A stretch of 8,196 nt of DNA from Cytophagia bacterium (GTDB lineage Bacteria; Bacteroidota; Bacteroidia; UBA7662). The position numbers were made by a program, and so were the translations under genes. Below are positions 1 to 7,260 of the stretch, one piece after another. Numbering within the stretch: the stretch's first letter is position 1; the number at the start of each line of letters is the position of its first letter. The notes beneath the pieces were generated by a model, which saw only the letters and a program-made list of their open reading frames with translations, did not search any database and had not been told where the DNA came from. The DNA lies in contig RFOZ01000053.1 in NCBI GenBank assembly GCA_009926405.1, forward strand, positions 1 to 8,196, read 5' to 3'.

Positions 1-488
1 CGGTTTTTTTGACGGATGAGGGTGCCTAATTCTCGGTAGGACTGGGATTGTTCCAGCAAGGTTCGGCTAAGTTTTTCGGTTTTGAGCGCGGTCGTGGCCA
101 TAAGGGCACCGTACTGATAGGTTGCGAGGTAGGAATAGGCGTTGATATCAGACTTTTGGGGAGCCGAGTTTGAACCAAGGGGTTCGGCCTCAAAAATGAC
201 CCGGTAAATGTTCCGATCCCTTTGTTCTAATTCTGCAAGGGCGTTTCTCATAAGGTCCAGACGTCGATCCAGGGCTTGGTACCGCCATTCCATTTCAGCC
301 AATTCCTCCTTGAGTTGTTTCTCTTTGGGCGAGTCCAAAAAGGTATAGGCCAAGGAGATAACCAAGACCGAGGAGACCACGGCGGCCGAAAAGTAGCCCA
401 AGAGCACAAGCAGTTTCTTGTGCCAAGGCTGACGAACCTGTTCAAAGACGAGTTTGACAGGATTGAATTCGTAACGCAGACGGGCCAT
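1..488 (-). CDS. Membrane-anchored M23-family metallopeptidase, N-terminal part (cut by window edge)
   Basis: The reading frame opens with ATG at 488-486 and stays open for 162 codons to the left edge, so only the N-terminal region is visible and the zinc peptidase domain would lie outside. What is seen: a short basic N-terminus (W22-H-K-K25), one hydrophobic membrane segment at about residues 26-50, then a charged stretch at about 55-92 that looks like coiled coil, followed by the motif RDRNIYRVIFEAEPL (90-104). That motif and architecture match the Bacteroidota M23 peptidases often encoded divergently from alaS. Members of the family cleave peptidoglycan cross-bridges or stems in the periplasm, with the N-terminal helix anchoring them in the inner membrane. 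The peptidase function is inferred from this N-terminal signature and the alaS neighbour; no catalytic HxxxD or HxH motif can be checked here. No clear Shine-Dalgarno sequence precedes the start. Confidence 0.85.
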   Translation of the reverse strand, partial: MARLRYEFNPVKLVFEQVRQPWHKKLLVLLGYFSAAVVSSVLVISLAYTFLDSPKEKQLKEELAEMEWRYQALDRRLDLMRNALAELEQRDRNIYRVIFEAEPLGSNSAPQKSDINAYSYLATYQYGALMATTALKTEKLSRTLLEQSQSYRELGTLIRQKN

Positions 489-493
489 TTGCC

Positions 494-501
494 CAAAATT
501 A
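494..501 (-). promoter_or_regulatory. Candidate Bacteroidota -7 promoter element (TAATTTTG) for the peptidase gene
   Basis: On the minus strand, TAATTTTG exactly fits the TAnnTTTG form of the Bacteroidota primary sigma factor -7 element. It lies five bases upstream of the peptidase ATG at 488, so transcription from it would start at or almost at the start codon and give a leaderless or near-leaderless mRNA. No convincing TTG-type -33 element is present at the usual distance upstream. A chance match in this A/T-rich gap is quite possible. Confidence 0.25.
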
Positions 502-538
502 AGTAATTTCGAGCCTTAACACGAACAGAGCATAGCGT

Positions 539-3217
539 ATGAAGGCCGAAGAAGTCAGACAAGTTTTTTTGGATTTTTTTGCATCCAAAGGGCATCATAT
601 TGCCCAGCCATCGTCTTTGCTGGTGCAGGGCGACCCGACGCTCTTGTTCACCAATGCGGGGATGAATCCATTCAAAGATTTGTTTTTGGGGAACCGAACC
701 CCTGATTTTCGCCGGGTGGCCGATACCCAACCTTGTTTGCGTGTATCCGGTAAGCATAACGACCTGGAGGATGTAGGCAAGGATACCTACCATCATACGC
801 TTTTTGAAATGCTGGGCAATTGGTCCTTTGGGGATTATTTCAAGGAAGAGGCGATTGCATGGGCTTGGGAACTTTTGACCGGCCCCTATGGTTTGTCCAA
901 AGACAGGCTCTATGTAACTTATTTTGAGGGGGATGCTTCCGATGGTTTGAAGGCGGATTCGGAGGCCAGGGACTTTTGGAAACAATGGATTTCGGAGGAT
1001 CGAATTTTGCCTGGTAACAAAAAGGATAATTTTTGGGAAATGGGGGATACGGGTCCTTGCGGTCCCTGTTCCGAAATTCATATGGACTTGCGCAGCGATG
1101 AGGAGCGCAAGGCTATGGATGCCAGGGAATTGGTCAATCGGGATCACCCCCAAGTCATCGAGCTTTGGAACCTGGTTTTTATGGAATTCCAGCGCCTGGC
1201 CGATGGTCGACTGCAGGCATTGCCAGCACGTCACGTGGATACGGGCATGGGATTCGAACGATTGTGTCGGGCCGTAGCCGGTGCCTCCAGCAATTACGAT
1301 ACCGACGTTTTTGTTCCCATCCTCCGTCAAATCGAGGCCTGTTCAGGTCATCGCTACGGGGCGGGCCATGAATCGGTGGATATCGCTATGAGGGTGGTGG
1401 CCGACCATATGCGGGCGGTCTGCCTCGTAATCGCGGATGGTCAATTGCCATCCAATGCCAAGGCGGGTTATGTATGTCGTCGAATTCTTCGTCGTGCAAT
1501 TCGATACGGTTACACGTATTTGGGTTTCGAAGAACCGACGCTTTATCGTTTGGTTGACACGGTGGTTGCCGGTTTAGGAGGCGTTTTACCCCAATTGGTC
1601 CGCGAAAAAACGCTGATTATTCAGACCTTTCAGGCCGAGGAAACCAACTTTTTGCGCACCTTGGCCAAAGGGCTGCAGCGTATGGATCATTGGATGATGG
1701 CCCAAAGGCCCCAGGCATCTTCCAGCCAGGCGGTCCAAATGGACGGGGAGACTGCCTTCGAGTTGTTTGATACCTATGGATTCCCCCCGGATCTCATCGC
1801 TTTGGTCCTGACCGAGAAAGGTTTTGGTATGGACCAAGCCGGCTTTGAGAAAGCCATGCAAGTGCAGCGGGAACGTTCCCGTTCCGCCACCCGCCTGGTG
1901 ACCGGGGATTGGGAGTGGATGGAATGGACCAAAGGGGATACCACCCTTGAATCAACGTTTGTGGGGTACGATCAAACCGAAAGCACCAGTCGTCTGCTTC
2001 GTCAACGGATGGTCCGCAGTGGTGATTCGGAACAAGCCCATGTGGTGCTGGAGATGACTCCTTTCTATGCCGAATCCGGTGGTCAGGTAGGGGATACGGG
2101 TCAACTGGTAGGTGAGGATGGAGAAATTTTAGAGGTATTGGATGTCTTCAAAGAAAACCATGTTTGGATTCATCGGGTGAATCAATTACCCGCTAATCCC
2201 GAACAAAACTTCAGGGCGGAGGTGAACGCCCAGCGTAGGCAAAACATTAGTGCCCATCACAGTGCGACGCATTTGTTGCACACCGCTTTACGCAAGCACC
2301 TCGGAAACCATGTTCAGCAAAAGGGTTCCTTGGTTTCACCGCATCAATTGCGTTTTGACTTTGCGCATACAGGTCGTGTTACAGAACAACAGATCCACGC
2401 CATCGTCGAGGAGGTTAATGACGCCGTACGCCAAGCCATGCCCTTGGTAGAATCACGTAATGTGCCGATCAGCGAGGCGATGGAGCAAGGTGCGACCGCC
2501 CTTTTTGGTGAGAAATACGGGGATTCGGTTCGGGTTGTATCGTTTGGCGGAACGTATTCCATGGAACTATGCGGTGGAACCCATGTGGACCATACCGGTC
2601 GCATTGGTTTCTTTCGGGTGGTTTCTGAAAGCGCCGTGGCTTCGGGAATCCGACGGATGGAGGCCGTATGCGGAACCCATGCCGAGGCTTGGGTGGAGGA
2701 GCGTTTGCAATTGCTTGAACAGGTCAAAGGCCTTTTCAAAAATCCGGTAGACCTTTTGGCTCAAGCAGGGAAAAGCCTTGAGGAATTGGGGCAATTGCGC
2801 AAAAAAATCGAAGAACTGGACCAAAAACATGCCGATTCTTTGGTCGAAGAGGCCTTGAAGGGTTTTGAAAAGCATCTTGGGGGCCATTCCGTTTTGGTCA
2901 AAGTTTGCGATGTTCGCAAACCCGATACGCTCAAGGCCATGGCAACCAAACTTCGAAGTCACGATCCGCAGGCCTTGGTGTTGTTGGGAGCCCTGGTGGA
3001 GGGCCGTTTTTACGCCTGCCTCGCATTGGGTGAAACCGCATCCAAGACCAAGAATGCGGGTCAAATTCTACGAAGCCTTTTGGGAGCGATGGGGGGACAG
3101 GGCGGAGGGCAGGCCCACCTGGCCATGGGGAGTGCGGATCTGCCTTCGGGTTCAGTTCCAATGAACGCTGAATCCCTTCGATTGGCTTTGGACCAAGCCC
3201 TGCTTTCGTTGATTTAG
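539..3217 (+). CDS. alaS: Alanine--tRNA ligase (AlaRS)
   Basis: Cytoplasmic class II synthetase that activates alanine with ATP, charges tRNA-Ala and hydrolyses mischarged Ser- or Gly-tRNA-Ala. At 892 residues it is full length. Domains in order: catalytic core (about 1-250) with the motif 2 region at 58-101, including CLRVSGKHNDLEDVG (66-80) and FEMLGNWSFGDYF (89-101), and motif 3 DTGMGFERL (234-242); a helical tRNA-recognition region (about 250-460) with RRILRRAIRYG; an editing domain whose zinc ligands are all present, H574 and H578 of HSATH and C678 and H682 of CGGTH; a coiled-coil stretch near 724-780; and the C-Ala domain with glycine-rich GGQGGGQAH (852-860). Both aminoacylation and proofreading should be active. 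The ATG at 539 is chosen because the conserved 'VRQVFLDFFASKGH' start of the family follows directly; there is no strong ribosome binding site. gatB begins 14 bases after the stop. Confidence 0.98.
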   Translation: MKAEEVRQVFLDFFASKGHHIAQPSSLLVQGDPTLLFTNAGMNPFKDLFLGNRTPDFRRVADTQPCLRVSGKHNDLEDVGKDTYHHTLFEMLGNWSFGDYFKEEAIAWAWELLTGPYGLSKDRLYVTYFEGDASDGLKADSEARDFWKQWISEDRILPGNKKDNFWEMGDTGPCGPCSEIHMDLRSDEERKAMDARELVNRDHPQVIELWNLVFMEFQRLADGRLQALPARHVDTGMGFERLCRAVAGASSNYDTDVFVPILRQIEACSGHRYGAGHESVDIAMRVVADHMRAVCLVIADGQLPSNAKAGYVCRRILRRAIRYGYTYLGFEEPTLYRLVDTVVAGLGGVLPQLVREKTLIIQTFQAEETNFLRTLAKGLQRMDHWMMAQRPQASSSQAVQMDGETAFELFDTYGFPPDLIALVLTEKGFGMDQAGFEKAMQVQRERSRSATRLVTGDWEWMEWTKGDTTLESTFVGYDQTESTSRLLRQRMVRSGDSEQAHVVLEMTPFYAESGGQVGDTGQLVGEDGEILEVLDVFKENHVWIHRVNQLPANPEQNFRAEVNAQRRQNISAHHSATHLLHTALRKHLGNHVQQKGSLVSPHQLRFDFAHTGRVTEQQIHAIVEEVNDAVRQAMPLVESRNVPISEAMEQGATALFGEKYGDSVRVVSFGGTYSMELCGGTHVDHTGRIGFFRVVSESAVASGIRRMEAVCGTHAEAWVEERLQLLEQVKGLFKNPVDLLAQAGKSLEELGQLRKKIEELDQKHADSLVEEALKGFEKHLGGHSVLVKVCDVRKPDTLKAMATKLRSHDPQALVLLGALVEGRFYACLALGETASKTKNAGQILRSLLGAMGGQGGGQAHLAMGSADLPSGSVPMNAESLRLALDQALLSLI

Positions 3218-3228
3218 AATTATAATTC
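3217..3228. other. 12-base perfect palindrome filling the alaS-gatB gap
   Basis: GAATTATAATTC reads the same on both strands. It begins at the last base of the alaS stop codon and occupies nearly all of the 14-base gap, ending three bases before the first possible gatB ATG. It is too A/T-rich, and has too little loop, to act as a factor-independent terminator. It could be a protein-binding site or chance. Confidence 0.3.
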
Positions 3229-3231
3229 AGG

Positions 3232-4686
3232 ATGATGACCGATGTTTTAACAATGTATGAATTGGTGGTGGGCTTGGAGGTCCATGTTCAGCTTCGGACC
3301 CAATCGAAAGCTTTTTGTGGGGATAGCACCGATTTTGGAGCCATGCCCAATACCCTCTTATCGCCTATTTCCATGGGTCACCCCGGCACCTTGCCTCGTT
3401 TTAACGGTCAAGTTTTGGAATACGGCGTCTTGTTGGGTTTGGCTATGAATTGCCAAATTCGAGAGTACAATGAATTTGCCCGCAAAAACTATTTTTATGC
3501 GGACTTGCCCAAAGGTTACCAAATCACACAGCACCTGACCCCCTTGGCCTACGGTGGGTACTTGGATCTTGAAATCGAAGTAGGGAAGCACCGCCGGGTA
3601 GGAATTACTCGGATTCATATGGAAGAGGATGCGGGCAAGAGCATTCATGATCAGGATCCGCTCGACACCTTGGTGGATTTGAATCGTTGCGGGGTTCCTT
3701 TGTTAGAAATTGTTTCGGAACCCGATCTGCGCACAGCCCGAGAAGCTTATCTGTACTTGCAAGAAATTCGTCGATTGGTTCGCTATTTGGAAATCTGTGA
3801 CGGAAATATGGAGGAGGGCTCCCTTCGATGCGATGCAAATATTTCGGTACGTCCCAAGGGTTCGTTGGAATTTGGGGTTAAAGTCGAAGTCAAGAACATG
3901 AACTCCATGCGTCATGTCCAAAAAGCCATCGAATACGAATATTTGCGCCAATGCGAGGCTCTCCAAAACGGGGAACGCATCGTTTCCGAGACCCGATCCT
4001 TCGATCCCCAGGCCCAAACCACCTATTCGCTTCGTTCCAAAGAAGCGGCCAACGATTATCGGTATTTCCCTGAGCCAGATTTGCCACCGATTTTGGTGAC
4101 TCCAACGGTTGTTGAAGGAATCAAAGCCAAAATGCCCCCGTTACCGGCCGCTTTGATGGCCCAATTCACCCAAGAGCTAGGACTCAGTGCGTACGATGCC
4201 GGTGTACTATGCGATCAAAAAGAACTGGCCTTGTGGTTTCTTTCGCTGATTTCGGGGACGCCACACACCAAACAAGCGGCCAATTGGACGATGGGACCGG
4301 TCAAAACCTGGTTGAATGCCCAGGCCTTACCGGTTTCGGCCTTGCCGATTTCGACAGCCTCCCTCGCTCTTTTGATCAACGCGGTTCAGGAAGGCCAACT
4401 CAGCCATCACCAAGCGGTGCAGCAGGTGTGGCCTGCGTGGATTGAAGAACCCGCACGTAGCTTGCAGGATCTTATGCAGGGATTGGGTTTGGTAGGTGGG
4501 CCCGGGGACGATGACCTACCTGCCTTGATCCAAGAAGTTTTGGCCTCCATGCCTGCCAAAGTACAGGAATACCGCGACGGCAAAAAAGGCCTCTTAGCAT
4601 TGTTTATGGGAGAAATAATGAAAAGGACCGGGGGTAGAGCCCAACCTTCAAGGGCGTCTGCCTTGCTCAAAGAAGCGTTAAATTAA
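3232..4686 (+). CDS. gatB: Asp/Glu-tRNA(Asn/Gln) amidotransferase subunit B
   Basis: GatB is the kinase and tRNA-binding subunit of the GatCAB complex. It phosphorylates the side chain of Glu on misacylated tRNA-Gln (or Asp on tRNA-Asn), and ammonia from GatA then amidates it. The family signatures appear in order: YELVVGLEVHVQL (9-21), PNTLLSPISMGHPGTLPR near the N-terminus, FARKNYFYADLPKGYQI, the acidic HMEEDAGKS (129-137), MEEGSLRCDANIS (193-205), DYRYFPEPD, then the helical and YqeY-like tail with NWTMG (351-355) and LFMGEIMKRTGG (457-468). At 484 residues it has the usual length. Starts at 3232, 3235 and 3253 are all possible; those at 3232 and 3235 follow a weak AGG, while 3253 would begin just before the conserved YELVVGLEVH. 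gatA and gatC are not in the window. Close spacing after alaS suggests co-transcription, grouping two tRNA-charging functions. Confidence 0.97.
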   Translation: MMTDVLTMYELVVGLEVHVQLRTQSKAFCGDSTDFGAMPNTLLSPISMGHPGTLPRFNGQVLEYGVLLGLAMNCQIREYNEFARKNYFYADLPKGYQITQHLTPLAYGGYLDLEIEVGKHRRVGITRIHMEEDAGKSIHDQDPLDTLVDLNRCGVPLLEIVSEPDLRTAREAYLYLQEIRRLVRYLEICDGNMEEGSLRCDANISVRPKGSLEFGVKVEVKNMNSMRHVQKAIEYEYLRQCEALQNGERIVSETRSFDPQAQTTYSLRSKEAANDYRYFPEPDLPPILVTPTVVEGIKAKMPPLPAALMAQFTQELGLSAYDAGVLCDQKELALWFLSLISGTPHTKQAANWTMGPVKTWLNAQALPVSALPISTASLALLINAVQEGQLSHHQAVQQVWPAWIEEPARSLQDLMQGLGLVGGPGDDDLPALIQEVLASMPAKVQEYRDGKKGLLALFMGEIMKRTGGRAQPSRASALLKEALN

Positions 4687-4695
4687 CTTAGGCTT

Positions 4696-4717
4696 AACAA
4701 GACGCTCATGCCTTGTT
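4696..4717 (+). terminator. Small inverted repeat after gatB, possible weak terminator
   Basis: AACAAG (4696-4701) and CTTGTT (4712-4717) form a 6-base stem around a 10-base loop; two further G-C pairs (4704-4705 with 4710-4711) could form if two bases bulge. A pyrimidine-rich CCCTTTCTTC follows instead of a clean T run. It lies in the 65-base gap between gatB and the response regulator, the only gap in the plus-strand cluster large enough to separate two transcription units. The stem is short and A/T-rich, so it may be a weak terminator, a regulatory site or chance. Confidence 0.25.
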
Positions 4718-4751
4718 CCCTTTCTTCGTACCGTTCTTAAAATCGATTCGT

Positions 4752-5456
4752 ATGTCTCCGTCCGGTTCCTTTAAACCAACCAAAATCCTGGTGGTGGATG
4801 ATGAACCCGATATTCTGGAAATCGTTTCCTACAATTTAATCAAAGAAGGCTACCTCGTCAAAACAGCCGAAAACGGTCAGGATGCCCTGAAGGTAGCCAG
4901 GGAATTCGTTCCCGATTTGGTTTTGTTGGATGTGATGATGCCCAAAATGGACGGCATGGAAACCTGCAAGCAGCTTCGGATGATACCTGCTTTGAAATCA
5001 TGTTTTGTGCTTTTTCTCACGGCCCGTGATGAGGAGTTTGTGGAAGTTCTCTCTTTTCAGGCCGGCGCAGATGATTTTTTGACCAAGCCCATCAAGCCTC
5101 GGGCATTGCTTAGCCGAATTGAGGCCATTCTTCGTCGTTCACAAGTCGATTCAACCCACGAGGTTCATCGTCGTCTTCAGGTAGGGGATTTGGTCATCGA
5201 TCGTGAATCCTATCAGGTCACCCAAGCCGGTAAAGTAATTCCCCTGGCCCGCAAGGAATTTGAATTGCTGTTTCTCTTGGCATCCAAGCCGGGCAAAGTC
5301 TTTACCAGGGATCAAATTTTGGAACAAATCTGGGGATCCGATGTGGTGGTCATCAACCGCACCATCGATGTTCATATTCGTAAACTTCGTGAAAAGCTCG
5401 GAGATGCCTACCTTAGTACGATTAAGGGTGTAGGCTATAAATTCGAGCTTCTTTGA
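4752..5456 (+). CDS. OmpR/PhoB-type DNA-binding response regulator
   Basis: Two-component response regulator of 234 residues, acting in the cytoplasm as a transcription factor. The receiver domain (about 11-128) has the acidic pair D16-D17, phospho-acceptor D60 in LLDVMMP, switch residue T90 in LTARD and K112 in TKPIKPR, so all phosphorylation residues are intact. The winged-helix effector domain (about 137-234) carries LARKEFELLFLL, the recognition-helix region RTIDVHIRKLREKLG (203-217) and the C-terminal GVGYKF (226-231) typical of PhoB and OmpR. I place the start at ATG 4752; an in-frame TTG at 4713 would add 13 hydrophobic residues absent from this family. The stop TGA overlaps the ATG of the histidine kinase gene, so the two form a cognate pair. 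Resemblance to Bacteroidota PhoB-like regulators does not prove phosphate as the signal; the target genes cannot be read from this window. Confidence 0.95.
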   Translation: MSPSGSFKPTKILVVDDEPDILEIVSYNLIKEGYLVKTAENGQDALKVAREFVPDLVLLDVMMPKMDGMETCKQLRMIPALKSCFVLFLTARDEEFVEVLSFQAGADDFLTKPIKPRALLSRIEAILRRSQVDSTHEVHRRLQVGDLVIDRESYQVTQAGKVIPLARKEFELLFLLASKPGKVFTRDQILEQIWGSDVVVINRTIDVHIRKLREKLGDAYLSTIKGVGYKFELL

Positions 5457-6484
5457 TGAACCTAACTCCAAGTCAATTGGCGGGTATGGTATCCGCCGCC
5501 GTTTTTGTCTTTGTTGCTTTGGCGGCTTGGGGCTTGGGTCTTGGTTGGTTTGAGGCCTTTGCTTTGGGCTTCGTTGGAAGTCTAAGCGGTTTCCTTTCCT
5601 CGACGTATCTGGTTAAGACCTTCGTCTCTCATCAAATCCATCATATTCTCCAAACCATCAAGCAAACCAAAGCGACCTTGGCCAACGACCAATCGACGGG
5701 GCTGCTTTCGGATCCTTTGGGTCGGGTTGACGAAGCCGTTACCCGTTGGAGCAAGGAACAGAACCTGAAGCGGGAAGAACAAGAACGCCTGGAACGCTAT
5801 CGCAAGGAGTTTTTAGGGAATGTATCGCACGAACTAAAGACTCCGATTTTTAATATTCAAGGCTATATCCATACGCTCTTGGATGGGGCCAAGGATGATC
5901 CCGCCACCAACCTAGCCTTCCTTCAGAAGGCAGCTCGTTCGGCGGATCGCATGGAGGCCTTGGTCAAAGATTTGTTAACCATCAGCGAATTGGAATCGGG
6001 CTCGGTCCGCATGGAATGGGAAGATTTTGACTTGCATGAATTGCTGCAAGATGTTCTTGATTCGGTTGATCACAAAGCAAGGGGACGCGGAATCCAAATT
6101 GAAATCAAGGCTGGATGCGAACCTCCATTTGGAGTCCATGCCGACCGAAAAAAAATTCGTCAGGTTTTGGTCAATTTGCTTTCCAATTCTATTCATTACG
6201 GCAACGACCAGGGCCTTACCCAGGTAGGGGTTGTGGACATGGGTCAACAATTTTTGATTGAAATCTCGGATAATGGAATGGGGATTGAACCCGAACATTT
6301 GCCGCGGCTATTTGAGCGTTTTTATCGGGTGGACAAAGGCCGGTCCCGTTCCGAAGGCGGTACCGGATTGGGCTTGGCGATTGTTAAGCACATGCTCGAG
6401 GTGCATGGGCAGACCATTCATGTGCGTTCCACGGCCGGGATGGGTTCCACCTTTGGGTTTACCCTGAACAAGGCCCATACCTAG
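5456..6484 (+). CDS. Membrane sensor histidine kinase without periplasmic sensor domain
   Basis: Inner-membrane kinase of 342 residues that should autophosphorylate on histidine and pass the phosphate to the adjacent regulator. The N-terminus has two closely spaced hydrophobic segments (about 10-30 and 33-53) separated by only a couple of residues, so there is no periplasmic sensing domain. A charged helical linker (54-115) leads to the HisKA domain with H-box NVSHELKTP, phospho-acceptor H125. The ATPase domain has N-box NLLSNS (N240, N244), G1 box DNGMGI (D272-I277), F-box LPRLFERFYRVD and G2 box GGTGLGLAIV (301-310). All catalytic motifs are intact. The start is ATG 5456, which shares its A with the regulator's TGA (TGATG at 5454-5458), a layout typical of translational coupling; a TTG one codon earlier is less likely. 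The architecture matches the PhoR-like kinases of Bacteroidota, but the stimulus is unknown. Confidence 0.95.
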   Translation: MNLTPSQLAGMVSAAVFVFVALAAWGLGLGWFEAFALGFVGSLSGFLSSTYLVKTFVSHQIHHILQTIKQTKATLANDQSTGLLSDPLGRVDEAVTRWSKEQNLKREEQERLERYRKEFLGNVSHELKTPIFNIQGYIHTLLDGAKDDPATNLAFLQKAARSADRMEALVKDLLTISELESGSVRMEWEDFDLHELLQDVLDSVDHKARGRGIQIEIKAGCEPPFGVHADRKKIRQVLVNLLSNSIHYGNDQGLTQVGVVDMGQQFLIEISDNGMGIEPEHLPRLFERFYRVDKGRSRSEGGTGLGLAIVKHMLEVHGQTIHVRSTAGMGSTFGFTLNKAHT

Positions 6485-6507
6485 GTCGCGAGCTTTAGCT
6501 TTGCGCC

Positions 6508-7233
6508 ATGAAGAGACCATCCTTTGAGGATATGGTTTTGTGGCAGGAAGGGGATCTGTTGGCGGTGAACAAACCGCCTTTGATCGCCACACTGGACGAA
6601 AGGACCCCCGGCAACTCCAGTCTATTGCGGTTGGCTCGGGCCTGGAATCCCGCCTTGACCCCTTGTCACCGTTTGGATAAAGAGACTTCAGGGGTCATGC
6701 TCTTCGCGGGTTCTGATGAGGCGTACCGGTCGGTGGCCATGGCCTTTGAAAAGCGACAGGTGAACAAGGTGTACCATGCCCTGGTGGGTGGTATTCATCG
6801 ATTTGATAACCAAGCGATTGACTTGCCACTTGGGCAAGGCCGGGATGGCAGCGTCCGGGTTGATTTCCGCAACGGCAAATCAGCCTTGACCTACGTGAAC
6901 AGTTTGGCTTATTTCCGTCATTTTACCCTTTTGGAATGCAGACCGGTTACCGGTCGTACCCACCAGATCCGGGTTCATCTTGCTTCTCAAAACTGCCTCA
7001 TCGTCGCTGACCAGGTCTACGGAGGGGAATTTCCTTTGCTTTCGGCGATCAAAGGCCGCAAATACCGAATGTCCAAGAATCAGGAATTGGAGACCCCGAT
7101 GATGCGGCGTTTGGCATTGCATGCCCATGCCGTTAGCATCGATAGCCCGGAACTGCAAGTTCCCGTTATTGAGGCGCCTTATTCCCGAGACTTCGAGGTC
7201 TTGTTGCGGTTGTTGGGCAAATACGATTCTTGA
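6508..7233 (+). CDS. RluA-family RNA pseudouridine synthase
   Basis: Predicted enzyme that converts uridine to pseudouridine in rRNA or tRNA. At 241 residues it is the short form: the catalytic domain begins almost at once and no S4 RNA-binding domain precedes it. Visible motifs are LLAVNKPP near the N-terminus, CHRLDKETSGVMLF with catalytic D57, KVYHALV with the conserved Y89, and the uracil-site motif GRTHQIRVHL (149-158). Short S4-lacking members include RluA (23S rRNA U746 and tRNA position 32) and TruC, but the RNA target of this one cannot be assigned from sequence alone, so no symbol is given. ATG at 6508 begins 23 bases after the kinase stop, so it could be read from the same transcript. 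It is the last plus-strand gene here and converges on the DUF349 gene with a gap of 21 bases. Confidence 0.93.
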   Translation: MKRPSFEDMVLWQEGDLLAVNKPPLIATLDERTPGNSSLLRLARAWNPALTPCHRLDKETSGVMLFAGSDEAYRSVAMAFEKRQVNKVYHALVGGIHRFDNQAIDLPLGQGRDGSVRVDFRNGKSALTYVNSLAYFRHFTLLECRPVTGRTHQIRVHLASQNCLIVADQVYGGEFPLLSAIKGRKYRMSKNQELETPMMRRLALHAHAVSIDSPELQVPVIEAPYSRDFEVLLRLLGKYDS

Positions 7234-7243
7234 AGAGGCTCTG

Positions 7244-7260
7244 AAGGGACCCTTTTATTT
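7244..7260 (+). terminator. Possible weak terminator between convergent genes
   Basis: AAGG (7244-7247) and CCTT (7251-7254) flank a 3-base loop and are followed by a T-rich run (TTATTT) that extends into the 3' end of the opposite-strand gene. The position, 10 bases after the pseudouridine synthase stop, suits a terminator for the plus-strand cluster. A 4-base stem is well below normal strength, so this is tentative. Confidence 0.22.

Noticed and set aside
728..742. Pro at AlaRS residue 65 (TQPCLRV), where many homologues have a basic residue.
   Set aside because: The functionally important Arg of motif 2 (R68 in CLRV) and all surrounding residues are intact. The Pro position varies in the family as I recall it, so one substitution there is not evidence of altered function.
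248..1330. A 360-codon open frame on the minus strand covering the first part of alaS and overlapping the peptidase gene.
   Set aside because: It lies antisense to an unmistakable AlaRS catalytic core and overlaps the peptidase gene in another frame. Its translation has low-complexity, domain-free character, as expected of a shadow frame in stop-poor DNA.
3221..3226. TATAAT hexamer as a promoter -10 box for gatB.
   Set aside because: The likely host phylum uses TAnnTTTG instead. There is no convincing -35 partner in the end of alaS, and the hexamer is part of an A/T palindrome.
4713..4751. A 13-residue N-terminal extension of the response regulator from a TTG codon.
   Set aside because: TTG is a rarer start, the extension is hydrophobic and unlike this family, it overlaps the inverted repeat, and a normal ATG at 4752 gives the expected regulator length.
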